Source: Pelecanus crispus (Eukaryota; Chordata; Aves; Pelecaniformes; Pelecanidae). From it: a DNA stretch of 64,000 nucleotides. The stretch is taken from positions 5,318,501-5,382,500 of the forward strand of contig NC_134656.1 of assembly GCF_030463565.1 (NCBI RefSeq), written 5' to 3'. This document shows positions 25,461 to 39,300 of this stretch, piece by piece. The position numbers and the translations under genes were made by a program. How positions within the stretch are numbered: the stretch's first letter is position 1; each line of letters starts with the position of its first letter. A model generated the notes under the pieces. The model made no database searches, was not told the DNA's origin, and worked only from the letters and a program-made list of their open reading frames with translations.

Positions 25461-26481
25461 GTAACAAAGCTCTGGGGGAGATGCCAGCGACTACGTGTGT
25501 TTCGAGGGCGGAGGTCTTAGTCCCTCGTCGGGAAGGAGGCACCTGGAAGGGGTTTATGTGTTCTTCTCTGGCTTGGCTGACTAGGCAGGAGACAAGAGAC
25601 CTGTGAGGTGATAGCAAAGGCTTCAACGTAGGCTGTTGCATTCTTGTATTGGGAAAAAAAAAATAAAAAACCACCCTGTGTTTGTTATTTCTGTATTACT
25701 TAGGAGTGCAGAATTGACTAGTGTGTGTTCCCAGTTGCTTGTTCTACAGAAGCCATTCCCTATTTTCAATCATTATTTCCCTTTGCTTTTCTTTGTCTAA
25801 TTCTGTATAATCTCTGGGATGGGGAGACCAAAACTGCACACGGTAGATTGGTTGATGTAGATTAATTTATACAAAGCATGAAAAGTTTGTTGTTTTTTAA
25901 CATGTTAACTCTCAAAACAAAGAAAATACTTCTGTCTGCTCTTGAGTATTAAGACAATGTTTTCGGAAAACTAATTTTGAGACCTTGCTTTTTGGTGGTA
26001 ATAGGAATCTTGGAGTCCCGTCACTGTATATACATTTAAGAAGGCTTTTTCCCTGATTGCATTTATCACATTTTTCTTAAATGATTTAGTCTACCATTTC
26101 ATAATGAGGCCCTTCTGGAGTTCTGCTCTTGACATACCTGTTCTGAATAACCTGGTGGTGACGGTGTGATTTGCCCTCTTCATCCTCTTTTCTCACTGAG
26201 AAATATTGAGAGTCTGCTGCAGGACCCTCTGCTCCTCCATTGCCAAAGTTGATCCTTCCACTCTTAAGCCATTGTTTATGTAAGGAAGTCTCCTTATAAC
26301 CCCAGTTAGTTTAATTTCTTAAATAGTATTTATACTACTGACAAATTTTAGAATTTATAATGTATTTTGACTGATTACTGATGTGTTTGCAAAACCTATT
26401 TGAAGTCTATGTCAGTGAATTGTGTTTTGGTCAAGTGATGATTGTTCCCTTCTTAGGCAGCTGAGTAGTTGAGTTGCAAAA

Positions 26482-29400
26482 ATGGCAGCCGGGAATGAGA
26501 TGCAGGTATGTGCTTATGGACCAGAGTATGACTATCAATTGTTTTAATTATTAGCTTAAAGCACTGCTTCTGGTATTTAATTACAAGTAAAATTTGCAGG
26601 GTGGCAAAGAATGTTGTAGGAAGAAATCTTCCCTTGACATAAGTTAGTGCTAAGTAACTGGGTAGAAAGCAAGAGGAATTGGAAATTGTTATGGATGAAA
26701 ATAAATCATGTGCATATGACATTAATCAGTCGGGATGATACTTAAAATACTGAAATCTGGTTATAATTGATTTAAAAAGAGTAGGGTGGCAAAAGAGTTG
26801 AGGAAGGCAGCAGTCTGCAAATATATTAATATATTTTAAAGTCACTAACAGATAACTTAGAAATGCAACAAATTAAATGTACTAAGGGAGGAGTGTTAAC
26901 CCAATGAGCACTTATGTAAGCATTTATTTGTAATATGAGGAAAGAAAGTTAAGGAAACTTAAGCAAAACTGGCAAATAATTAAAAACTCAGTGAATAAGA
27001 ATTTGCATGATGAATGTATTAGATATGGTATTCTGTACTTTAGGTTTTACATTTATTGATTTTGTGATTCAGAATATTTGCTTAGAATGCAACAGGTGAT
27101 TGCATAAAACCTATGTTAAATCAGTATTGGTGTTAAGCACGCAGTAATACAGTTGCTCTGTGTTCTTTTTGACAGCTTGAAAAGTTAATTGATGAAGCTA
27201 CAAGAAAAAAAGATTTCCAATTATTAGAACAATTTCTGGCAACAGAGGACTGTGAAAATGTCTCTCACAAATGCAGCAAACAGTTTGTCAACAAATTAGA
27301 CAAGCTTCTGTGTCGGGTAACGTAATCATTACATCTGAATCATCTATACTGTCATTCTAATAGTCTGAAAAAACTTTTTTCATTTGGCTTGGGCTTATAC
27401 CTGCATTTGATTTGAAAAACTGAAATAAAATTTAAGAATGAAATCTCTACTTTAACTTGCAATTAAGATGGCTTTTCAGATCAAAAAGGCATCTGGTTAA
27501 CTGAATACAGGTTCTTCTAGAACTGTACATTAAAGCTTATGTTATAATTTTGATTTCAGGAACTTGACAAACAAGAAGTCAAAAGCATTTCCACTTTACT
27601 AAATTCTATTCAGAAATGTGGGAGAAAAATCAGCATAGCAGGAGAAGATGGGCTTCCAGCAATGATAAAATATGGTCTTATTGGAAGGATAAGTAAAACC
27701 ATAAAGCATATCTGAATGTCTAAAAACAAATTAATAAAGCATGCATAAGTAATGCTTCAGTGCTGAACAGCTTAGTATTCAGTTTTGTCCTTGATTGTTT
27801 CTGAATTAAGAATTTCCCATAGCTTTGCAACAAACATTAGATTTAAATATTTTTTGACAAGTGGTTCCATATAAAGTGATGCTGCTCTACCACAGTGAAG
27901 ATTTTGAAAATTATGCAATATATAATTAATTTAGATATGCTTACAGCAATTACAACAAGATTGTATCTTTTTATATGAGCTTGCTATACTGCTTTTGAGT
28001 CAGGAATTGGAATTTCCTGGTAAAATTTAATAATTTTTTGTTAATACTTGCAACAGCAATATTGTACCTGTTCTTTCAACAGATTATAGTGCTATTCTGA
28101 TTATTTTGTGTTACTTCAACCCGCATGTTAAATGTGTTAATCATTTGTAACTCAATAAGTACACTGAAAAATAGACACCACTTCCTTATTGCTTTCACTA
28201 GAGATTTTACTGAAGAAAATTAATGGCAATGTCAGATGAGTGTTACTCAATTGCCTTCTCAACTGCTTTTTAAAAAAAAAAAAGGTGGTGATAACTTCGT
28301 GCTTATATTCACACCTGCCAATGCGCTTTTTCATTCAGCCATTATCCATTTTCAGCTCTTTTGTCTGTGATGGCAGTTGTAAAAGTAGATCTCTAGTTTT
28401 TGTGATAGAAAGTCAGCTACAGAAATTACTTACATTAGTTTGAAATCACCTACATATGTTTAGTGCAAGTGAAAAATTTCAGTCTGGGGCTAAAGTATGC
28501 TCAGCAGACGGGTAACATTGCTGTTGTTTTAATCTTTGTATGGTTTGTATACTTAAGTGTAATACAAACTGTTGTCCTTTTTCATGCTATTAAAGTAGAT
28601 TTATTTTCCCTTTACATGGTTAATTGGTTTGAAAAGGTAAAAGGAATTCTGATCCTCAGAGGAAATGGAAAGAATGAAATGCTTACAAGTCTGGCTGAAG
28701 ATTTCTTCAACACATTGCTGGTAAAAATATATTGATAATAAAATACATTGTGTGTATCAAAATAATTATTACTGTTTTAGCAACTTTCAAATGTGTTTCT
28801 ATTTATTATCCTTCTAAAGTTAATGTTACAGTGATTTCTGAAATAGATTATAAGTTTTTTTGGATAAATAGTTTGCCTGTATTCATACTTGTTTTCTGTT
28901 CATGATTGGCATCATGAAATAAAATTTAAAAAAAACCCCAACAATGTAAGTTTTCAATGAACAAAAAGATTTCATCTTGGTCTAATTTTGATTACATAAA
29001 TGATTGGTATGCTAATCCCAGGACCCCAGGTTTGTAAGATCTTTGAGTTTTCTTCTGTTCATAAATTTTTTTGTGATTGGGGAAATAATTCCCTTAAATT
29101 CAACTGAAGTATAATTTTGGGAAACCACACTTGGTATTAGAAGAAGTCTCTTATGTTCTTCATTAAGGATGAATTAACTTTAAAATCTTAAATGCTTTTT
29201 GATTACTTGCTTTAGGTACATGTTACCCGATTTTTATGCTGTAATGTTTACAGTATCAAAATTATGTGTTTTGTTTTTTTATTGTAGGCTATATGTGATA
29301 GCAGACCTGAAGGTGAGCTTAAAAAAAAAAGTGTACACTAGGTATGATAGTTAAAGTGTTCTGACAGAGACATTTTAAAGTTATCAGTGTTAAAATAACT

Positions 29401-32400
29401 CTTACTACTTGTGGAGCCGTCTTGAGGCACGGTAGCTCTGAGAAGAACATGTATAATGGTACAATGTTGCTTAATCTAATGTAAATATACCACCAGATCT
29501 ATATGCTTCAGCTAATAAACTGTAAGGGAAAAGGGCTTATCCTCAAGAGGGCTGTTCTGCACACAGAGGACTACGTTTCTCATTCATGTGAAAAAAGCTT
29601 GAGTGTCAACTGTAACTTCGATTGTTTAATTTGAGGTTTCTCTGACAGATTTCCTTGTAACTTCTGATGTCAGTAATAAAAAAGCAGGATAGTCTAGTCT
29701 CTTCAGAGACAGCAACTGAACTGAGTTTTTCCTAAAAAGGACGTTGTTTCTAAGCTACTGTCATAGCTCAGCGTAGCACGGTAGTCCTTTATTGACCTTG
29801 TTATCATGAATATCATGCTGCTTTTACCTTTTGGTATAGCACTAGGTAGAAAGTCACTACAGACCGTTATGCTGTCATGATCAAAATGAAAGATTCATTT
29901 CCTTGTCCCTGGGAAGATAAATTCCAGGGTCTGAATTATATCTCAGAGAGCTAAGTTATAGAATTGATCTCATTGTATTTTAAAAATAATGATCTCGTGC
30001 CCAGGGGACTTATGCAGTGATGCACAGGAATAGAAACATCATAAAGAGGCATATTTACTATAAATTGAAGTAACTATTCTGTCTTGCGTTTAACTATGAA
30101 ACTTAAGATACTTTTTCTTAAATATCAGTAATTGTATATGGAAAGGAACTCATACCATATTTTATTTCTAAATGAAAATTAATCTTTTTCCAAATGCTCA
30201 TGGGGGTCACCCCAATACACTCACGATAACTCTTTAATTTATTTTTTTCCTGTTTATTAGGTAAAATGGAAATACTAGAAAACTTTGTTCTGAGAATGTG
30301 TACCCTCATCACTGATGCAAGAATTAGTATTTATGTTCAGCAGGAGGTAAACATTCTTCTTTCTAAGCAACAGTTTTCTGGTTAGTGTTTTAATAGACTT
30401 TGTGAAGATAGTAATTTAACTGTACAGATGCTACAAAAAAGAGAATATGGTAGGGCTCTAGTATCGGAAGGGTGACAATGTTTCTCTGGAAATTGTCGTT
30501 TATATGTGGGGAGGGGTCAGATTACTGATTTATAATTTTTGGTTGGACAGTAAATTACAAAACAGTGGTATTAAGATTCTGGTGAGAAAGCTGTATAAAT
30601 GTGTAGGAAATAATGTGCTCTATTATAATGGCTATAAATAGGATTAAGATGGGTTGTAAATGTCTTAGATACTTGCAGGAAATTTGTATACCTTCTAGTA
30701 TACTGCAAATTTCTCGTATTTATTTTAGTAACCTCAGATTGTCACGGGTTTTTTTCTTCTCTAAAGAAAGGGAAAGTTACAAAAAGTAACTTTTTAAAGG
30801 CTACATCCCCAAAGGAAAGGCTTTTCAATGCAAATTTAAAATACACTTCAGCTCAGCAATTAAGTGCAGACAGAACTGTAGCTTTGAAAGTGGGTTGGTT
30901 TTTTTTTTCTATATTTAAACCTGCGAACAGGAAACATAACCCTTTAACAACTGATGTTCACATGAAAGCTAATCTAATTTATTGAAATTGAGGTAGTTAT
31001 ATTGAGATGAATACCATTTAAGGTCAGATGGAACTCATTGTCTTTTCTTGTTTTGCAGTTATTTAAGCATGACATTTTCTTCAGTGGTATGAAATATATT
31101 ACAAGGGCCCAAAATAAAAATAACTTAAACAACTTATTTTATATTTAATCTTTACTCCCTTTTTTCCCACTCTTCTTAGGTGGTAAGAAAACTTAATTTA
31201 ATGCTTGACAACATGCCTCGAGATGCCAGGAAAAAGATATTTTCGACAAAGGAAATGTTTCTTGTCATGTAAATAATCTTCAGTATCATGTTTATATCAT
31301 TACAACATTTGTGTAGCTGGGAAGGCAGTTTTTACTAAGGCTGTTTATAATGCATGCAGATTGGTCCCTGTTTAACCCACTTTTGCATTTGCTATTTTGT
31401 TGCCAGTGGTAGTGGCTGTGGGCAGGTAGTCCCATGGGTTATTCTCCATTACAAGCCTAAATTTACCTCTTTCCTGATCTGGGTTAGGCTTCTTCTCATC
31501 CCAGTTGTCTTAAAATAATTAAACTCTTATTTATAAGAATGTGTGTAAAGCACATTGAATCATTCACTGGAAGGACAAGCTATTCACATTGGGAAATGTT
31601 TTTGCAGCATTTAAAAAAAATAGAATAAAAATTATATATATCAGGTGATTCACTTCCCCAGTAGTACTTTCAGATATGTACCCTTAGCATAAGAGACTTT
31701 GAAGTCTAATAGTTTAGTGGAGTCAGGGTTTCATCTCATACATTGAAAGCTTGTAATTAAATAAACTTTTATTCTATGCTTTGTGTTGCTGTCTTATTTT
31801 GATGAAACGTTACTTTGTTTGGCAGGAGTGACATGGGGAGGAGAATTTTGGATGCTGGAGGTGAGCATGGGACTTAGTAAACAATTTAGTATTGAGCTTC
31901 TTAAAAATTACATGCAGACCCATTAAAAATCCAGAGGAAACATTCAGAAGCTGCAGAATGTTGCAATTAGTCCTCTGAAAAACACAAGTACTGCATGAAA
32001 GTGATCTGCAAACTGGAATGTTTCAGATTTATGCAGTGTATGGCTAGCTCTTTGAAGTTTTCAGTCCTCTTCTTCTCTAGAATATAATTTTTAAAATAGC
32101 AAAAGCTTATAAGGAAGTCAGTCTTGGAGGATAGTGGACTGCTAGCCATGTTTAGTAGTACTATAACTTATCTCAGGGATCACTCTGGTATCTAAAAATT
32201 TCCCAGTTCAGACAGGTCAAAGTTGAAAACTTCTTATCTCTTGCTTATATGCCTAGTGTTGCTCTGACATTCCTTGAAAGTTTGGTTGAAATTTCATGTT
32301 GAAACATAAATTGTTTAGCCATCCTTATTCTCTTAGTTCATTCTTTATATATCCTTTATGGGTTACATATTTGTGATATGTAATGTGAAACATTCAGCAC

Positions 32401-35400
32401 TGCTTACACCAGTTTCCTACGTGATATTTTTTTTTTCACCTCAGTAGTATCTTTAAAACTACTCTTCTGTAAAATGTATTGTGCTGTAGACTATGACCTG
32501 CAAGTAGCCATTACGGAAGCTTTATGCAGAATGATATCAGAGAAACAAAGAGGAGAACTGGCACGCCAATGGTTTTCCATGGAGTTTGTGTCCAGTGCAT
32601 TTAAAGCAATTAAAGATTCTGAGTTTGAAACAGTAAGTCCTATGAAAAATACTTCCAGGGAGGTAAACTTCCGTTTTACAATTCTTTAAGAAATTTCTGT
32701 GTTTTAATAGGATTGCAGAAAATTTCTTAACCAAGTGAATGGCATGCTTGGAGACAAAAGAAGGTAAAACTGAATTTTTTAAAGCTAACTTACTTTCTTT
32801 TTTGGGTTTTATGGCCATTTATCGGGAGTAACCTTGTGTGTCACAAAAACTGGTTTTGAGAAACTCTGAATTAAAATAATACAAGCAAATAAGAGTACTA
32901 TTGCTGTGGTATAAAGTCAAGGAAACACACAGATTTAAGGTATTTTACAAACATTAACTAGTAAAGAAATTGAGTAATACCATCTTTTGGCACATTGTCA
33001 CTGGTACTACCTTCTCTGTCGAGATGTTAATTTTATGTAATTCCCATATTTGGAAAAAAGACAAACATAATGTAAGTTTCAGATTAGATAGCAGCTTGAG
33101 GAAACTGTTCACTAAATAAAGAACATATTATTGAAAAGATTCTTAAGCAGTATAAGGTGTATGCTACACTTCCTTTAATAAATGTTTATAAGGACCTAGT
33201 TTTTGTATTCTGTTTAGTTCTGTTGCAAAATCCCGAGATGCTGGTTAATTCAATAAACTTATCTAACAATAGCTACTAATCTGTTGGTATATATTCCTTT
33301 ATTGATTTAGGATATTTACATTGAGAATATCTGCTAGAGAAATAGGACAGGAAAAGGAAGAGAAAATATCAGCTTTTTTCTTGTCTATATGATCACATGC
33401 TCTGCATGTTACTTTTATATGTCATGACAGCAAAGAGATTGTCTGGTATGTTTTTATATCCGCTGTATATTTGGTTTGAATACCATTCTTAAAATGTCAG
33501 CAGATAAGCTAGAAGTATGAACGTAGTGACGAGGTCTGAGACCACTGCTTTAATCGTGAGGATATATAAAATTTCGTGTTACCTCCTTTGGGGAAAAAGT
33601 GCAGTCAAGTTACTGCTCTTGATTGCTGTGATCTCTTAGTCTGCAAAGCACACAAGTTATGTGCTGAAAACACAATCCAGTTGCTGTTTTCAGATATGCA
33701 AAAACTATTTACAGCATTTTAGGATACTTGACAAAATATCCTTTTCTTACAGGGTTTTTACATATCCATGTTTATCAGCAGCTCTTGATAAATATGAGGT
33801 AAGTTACAGGCTTAATCATATATCCACAGATTTTCATTTGTGCAGCTGAAGAATTTCTTTGCCTTCTAGTTCAGAAAAAATAAGGGTCAAGTAAGAAAAA
33901 ATTTTTTTAGGAGTGTACAGATGTGCATATATTTAAAGTTGTCAGACTAACACAAAGCCTGTTAACTGGTATAAGTCATTGCTCTCAGCTCTTACTGTCT
34001 TACGTTATTTTTTTTTGTTTTAGCTACAGATACCATTGGATGAAAATCTTGAAGAATTTTGGATTGATTTCAATGTTGGTAGCAGAAGGATATCTTTCTA
34101 TGTGGCAGCAGATGATGCAGTAAGCTAATTTTTTTCTGTCGTACTTGGTTGTTCTGAGGCAGTAGATACCCATTCTTTCAAGTGTATGAAATTTGTTCCC
34201 CCATATCAACATGTGGAAGTTATGTGTGCATCTGTATTGTGAAGGGGGGGGGGGGAATCTAGATTTGGTGTACATATTTAGATGAAACAATTTCAAAGTA
34301 ATGGCTTTCTAATATTGTTTGCAAACAGTTTAACATATGCACACACGAACAAGAAGCCATTTACACAATTGCAGTTACAATTTTTGTAAATGAGTCTCAG
34401 CTGTTTAGATTAAAGCTCTTCTGAGACATTGTTTGCTGTTATCAATGCAGCATATGTTCATTGTCACTCCTTGTAGAAGAGGATTTAAAAAGTTGAAAAT
34501 TTGTCCTTGCTGAATAGCTTTCTGGTCACTGCACTTCATTTAAGTGTAATATAATGCTTTTCTAGCTTTAAAAATATGTATTTTTCATAGAAGGATCATC
34601 AGTGGGAAACAGTCACGATACCAGAAGAAGAAGTAGACCTGTACAGCCTTGAAGGTATTGGCACTCAAAAATGTGACCTTTTGTTACACACTAACTTGGA
34701 TTTTTGAACTGACTAATCCTAAAGTACTGACTCAGTTCTCAGCAAAGCAAAATTCCCACTTAAAATATTATAGGTACTGTTTTTATCAGGGGTAAAATTG
34801 CACTGCAGTCACATTTGCATTTTAGGCATGCGGGTGTGTTTTTATTAAAATATTTTAAAAATAATGTCTTGTAGTTATTTCAGTGCAAAATAAGGCATAA
34901 GACAATGATGTTTAATAATGTTTGTTTTAAACTAGTTAGAATAGTTTTGTAAATATGTATCATTTGTCTGCAGCTGTAGTAAATAACCTTCAAAGAAAAT
35001 TCCATAGGATAATACACACAGAATAAGTATTTCTAAAAGGTTGAATCTTGAATTGTTTCACTAATAAAATTTACAGTCTAATGTACAGTAATCATGTACA
35101 TCCAAGTGTAGAATTCACTTAGAGTGAATTAAAATATCTTAATAGCTGAACTAAAGAATACAAGTAAGTTTCATGTATTTACAAACATTATATGAGAAGT
35201 TGTTAAACTGTAGTAAGCTACTTTTCAAATTTTGTTTTTGTCCAGAAAAAGATTCAAAGAAATTATTAACAATAGCTCTAAAAAGCCCAATGAATGTGGG
35301 TAATCGAAAAGGAGAGAAAATTTTTTTATGTTTTGATTCTATCTTGGAAATCAAAGATATAACCAGAAGGATTTATGGATTTAGTAAATGTAAGGTAAGA

Positions 35401-36350
35401 TTTAAACACCTTTTTGAATAGTTTCTAATTGATTCAAAATAAATGTCTCATTGCCATATAAATGTTGTTACAGCTGTGATTATTGGTATCTATTTATACC
35501 GAAAGTTTCTGATTAACATCGCTGCTACAGAACAGTATTTCTCCTATAATATGTTAAGCTTTGGTAAAGATGCTTAGTAAAGACGAGAGGAAATGGCATC
35601 AAGTTGCGCCAGGGGAAGTTCAGGTTGGATATTAGAAAAAATTTCTTTGCTGAAGGGGTTGTGAAGCACTGGAACAGGCTGCCTGGGGAAGTGGTTGAGT
35701 ACCCATCCCTGGAGGTATTTAAAAGATGTGTAGATGTGGTGCTCAGGGACATGGTTTAGTGGTGGACTTGGCAGTGTTAGGTTAACTGTTTGACTTGATG
35801 ATCTTCAAGGTCTTTTCTAACCCAAATGATTCTATGATTCTAAAATTTAAGATTAATTGCAACAAAAATTAACTGGCTGGAAGGGGATCACCATACCTTA
35901 ATGTCAAGGCTTACATATATAATTTTCCAAAAACACAAGAACTGGATGCTTACAAATATGGAAGTCTTTCAGAGATATTTCGTTAACTGTCCCATTTTGC
36001 AGTATGCTTACCACTCTTACGAATTTACTCATTTAGTAAAAAAATTCTAGCCAGCCATAGCTTACTCTTTACTGCATGTAATGAACTACTTTGTCCTGAA
36101 CTCTGACCGAGAAACTCATGAGGAATGGAACTGCTATGAGCTTGTAGAATCTATTTTCCCCTGTAACCTGATTTCAGATGCTTACGATCTCTGACTTAAA
36201 TATTGTCTTTCTGTTTTTTCTTTAAAAAAAATGAGCAAAGTGTATATTTTACATAGATGGTTACTCACTTTGTAGGACTTCAGTAAGAAGCAGTCTGCAT
36301 CGGTTGCCAAAACAACTGTACATGTCATCTTTGACGAAAGCGGATCACAG
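26482..36350 (+). CDS. SYCP2: SYCP2 coding exons 1-15: armadillo-like and SPT16M-like domains (residues 1-420)
   Basis: Exons: 26482-26505, 27176-27316, 27560-27688, 28616-28720, 29288-29312, 30261-30346, 31180-31268, 31826-31860, 32490-32632, 32711-32763, 33753-33798, 34024-34119, 34591-34654, 35246-35394, 36276-36350. Residues 1 to about 290 are helical repeats of the ARM-like type, and about 293-400 form the SPT16M-like domain ([18 protein letters not shown], then [19 protein letters not shown]). Together they form the conserved globular head thought to contact chromatin or centromere proteins. Very short exons (25 and 35 bases) are typical of this gene. All junctions are GT–AG except between exons 3 and 4, where the homologous peptide join (LIGR to MVNWFEK) requires ATAAGT...AC. 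Confidence 0.94.
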
Positions 36351-39300
36351 GTATTTTACTCCAGTATGCCGAGATGGTTGTTTTCTTGGTTTTTATATTT
36401 AGTCTGATTATTAGCTAATTTATGATCATTCACCATAAAAACAAGGACTTTTAAAATGCCAATAAGTAAAGATAACTGTAAAACCAGTTAAGTGATTTCT
36501 AGTCAGCATGTATTGTATATTTGGGGAGATATTAATATCCAAATCCTAGAATACTTCAGACAACTACACACAGGGGAAGTTCTTTTATGTGAATTATGAT
36601 TCGGTAACCCATCCTTGTTAGTGAATCTAACAGTTAGGTTGCATGCTTTTCAACCTACAAGTATATAAGGTCTGAAGTTTATCAAAATCTACAGCAATGA
36701 ATGTGTTACTTGGGGTAAAGAAGTTGCTCTGTGTGTGTATTTGTAGAAATATAAAATATAGTAAAATCCAAATATTGTATACAAATTTAAAAAAATCCAA
36801 AATATTATATAGGTTCTGGTACCAGAAAGTCAGTTGTCACCATGTTGGGAAGAAAAATCTAAAGAGGAGAAACTCAGTAAGTACAAAACCCAGCAACTTC
36901 CTGGAACTTTGAGGACTCTCAATAAAAATAACAGTCAAGAAGAATGCAGAGGTGGTTCCTCCAAGGTAGGTAGGATTATCAAAACAGAAAAGAGTACATC
37001 AAAAATACAAGTCAGTTTAAATATTTATCATATCTTATAATATAAAACCCCTGTTATTTTACGGTTGGAATATAATTAATACAGGATTTGATTGTCTTTC
37101 TCTGACTTGACACTAAGCTGTATAAATCCCTTTGCAAAAAAAGTTCTCATTATGTATTTTGAAACTATAACAATGTGAGAAAAATAAAGTAGCAGTTGTT
37201 AACATTCTTTAGACCATTGTGCTCTGAGAATTCTCTTTAAAGAGAAATGTTTTCAAGACAAGCTTAGATCTCTTAGGATATGCAAAAGTCTAGTATAGCC
37301 TCTGGAGACTTATTAATGATCAGCAATAGTAATAGCTGTAATCAGAGACAAGTCCTATAGGCATGGCATTCACAAAGACTGATGATTACAGAAAAGCATG
37401 TGGTTGTCAAGATGAATCCTGTATCCTGGTTATTGAAATCACAGTTTCATGGGACTGCTCCTATGCCTAGCTGATTCTCTGGTTTAAACTAAGAGGAGCT
37501 CAATTCATTAAGTCTGGTGTTTCTTTTGCCCCACAATCATTCTGAAGTTATTTTGGTTATACTAGGACTAACTGCAGATATGCTAGGGATGGGGGCAAAG
37601 ATGAAGCAGTGTCAGCATGTCTTCATCATGCAACAGACATGCAGTGCATGTCTTGCTAGCAGCAGTCTAGTAAACCTGTTCCTGAGGTTCTGCTGGTTTG
37701 TACTTTGTGGTAGCTTTGCAGGAACTCCTGGGAATCATCTTGGTTACTTTGATTGTTAACAAGGGACAGGATTTGTCCATACTTTATCAAATTAATTTAG
37801 AAAACAACAATCACTGATCTCAGTTTAAAAACATTCGTTTTAAGTATTATATAATTCAGGTATATTTGGTGAACTTTCTCTAGAAAGGGAACTGCATAAA
37901 AATCACATTGCATTGATGTGTGCAGCAACAGCAATTGACATTCCAATAATAGAAAGTCTCAGAAGACTCTTGGAAATACATTTTTCTAAAATCTTGTGTT
38001 GTCATCCTTAAATCTGTGTGTTATGGTCAAGTTTTTTCTGTTCTCAAGATAACCGCATCTTGTAAAAGGAAAGTGTCTGAAGCATCCGTGTTTATTCCTG
38101 GAACTACAAGATTTTCCACAAGGAGTCCACTGGTATATGTTAGCACACGTAAGTTTGCAAGTACTTTCAGGGTAAAAATATGCTATAAAACATCTTTGAA
38201 ATGCAAGCATGAACTGTGATCCTTTGCAGAGCTGGAAATGAAAAGTAGACCTTATAAAACCTCCCTAGCAGGTGCTTTAAACTTGAAATTCTTAAACTAG
38301 GCCACTTGCTACTGGCCCGTAGACATGATGCAGGATAGTAGCTGCACACGCATTCCAAACAGCTGAAGGCCACCTACCGTTTTCACTGCTGCTGTCAGTC
38401 AGCTGTTTGTGCTGGAGCAAGCTGAGAAGTCAGCAATCGATTAGAAGACCTAAAACATAGGTGGTTTTCATCTCTCTCCTCACATGCTCTTGGTTTAAAG
38501 AATTATCAGCAGTTAGTGCTTTTATAGCAGTTGCGGTGGAAAAGCAGCTCTCTCTAATGTGTACATCTCTCACTTGCATTTTACTCTTACATAGAAACTG
38601 CATGTGTTTCTTCAAGGGGCAGTTGATTATATGGCTAGTGAGGAAGGTGGGATCCACTGCAAGGTTGCTACTGATGCTTATGTCAAAAGTGCTTCTTACA
38701 GAGAAAAGGATAAGGAAGAGACTGTCACAATTAGGAGTCATCACTTTCCTGCTAATAGTCTTACTGTAACAGATACTTCATACTTTCTACAAGGGAGAGA
38801 GTTGTAAGATGAACCAGTAGAGGCCTAAGATGCAACTGGTGGCAGAACAGCATGACTAACAAACAGTTTTCTTGCTTTAACTGTCTCAAGTGCATCAGTA
38901 TCCTTAGTTATGTAGATCCAGTATCACATAGAAATTAAAAGTAACAGAGGCTAGAAAAGAAAGCATTCTCAGATTAGGATGGAACAAGATGGAGAACTTC
39001 TGTAACTTTTTTATTTTAAACTTAACCACACAGTCTATTCCAGCAAAAATATATTACAGTAAAATCTTTAAGTAGGTGACCAACTATTTTTGACCAGAGC
39101 CAGGCTGTAAAAAGTATTGCTTGCCTCCAGACATCTACAGTGTATGGGCTCATTACCCTCCATGTAACTTAATTGAAATCAATAGAATTATAAAAGGTAC
39201 ATAATGAGTTGATATAAATACTAGCCAACTTTTTTTAAAGTTTATGGAATAGATGTGATCACGGGCAAAACTCTTCATATTGATGTCACAGACAGCACAG

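Noticed and set aside
24588-25464. Several overlapping 80-200 codon frames in the SYCP2 CpG island
   Set aside because: Composition artefacts with no recognisable protein and no consistent splice structure.
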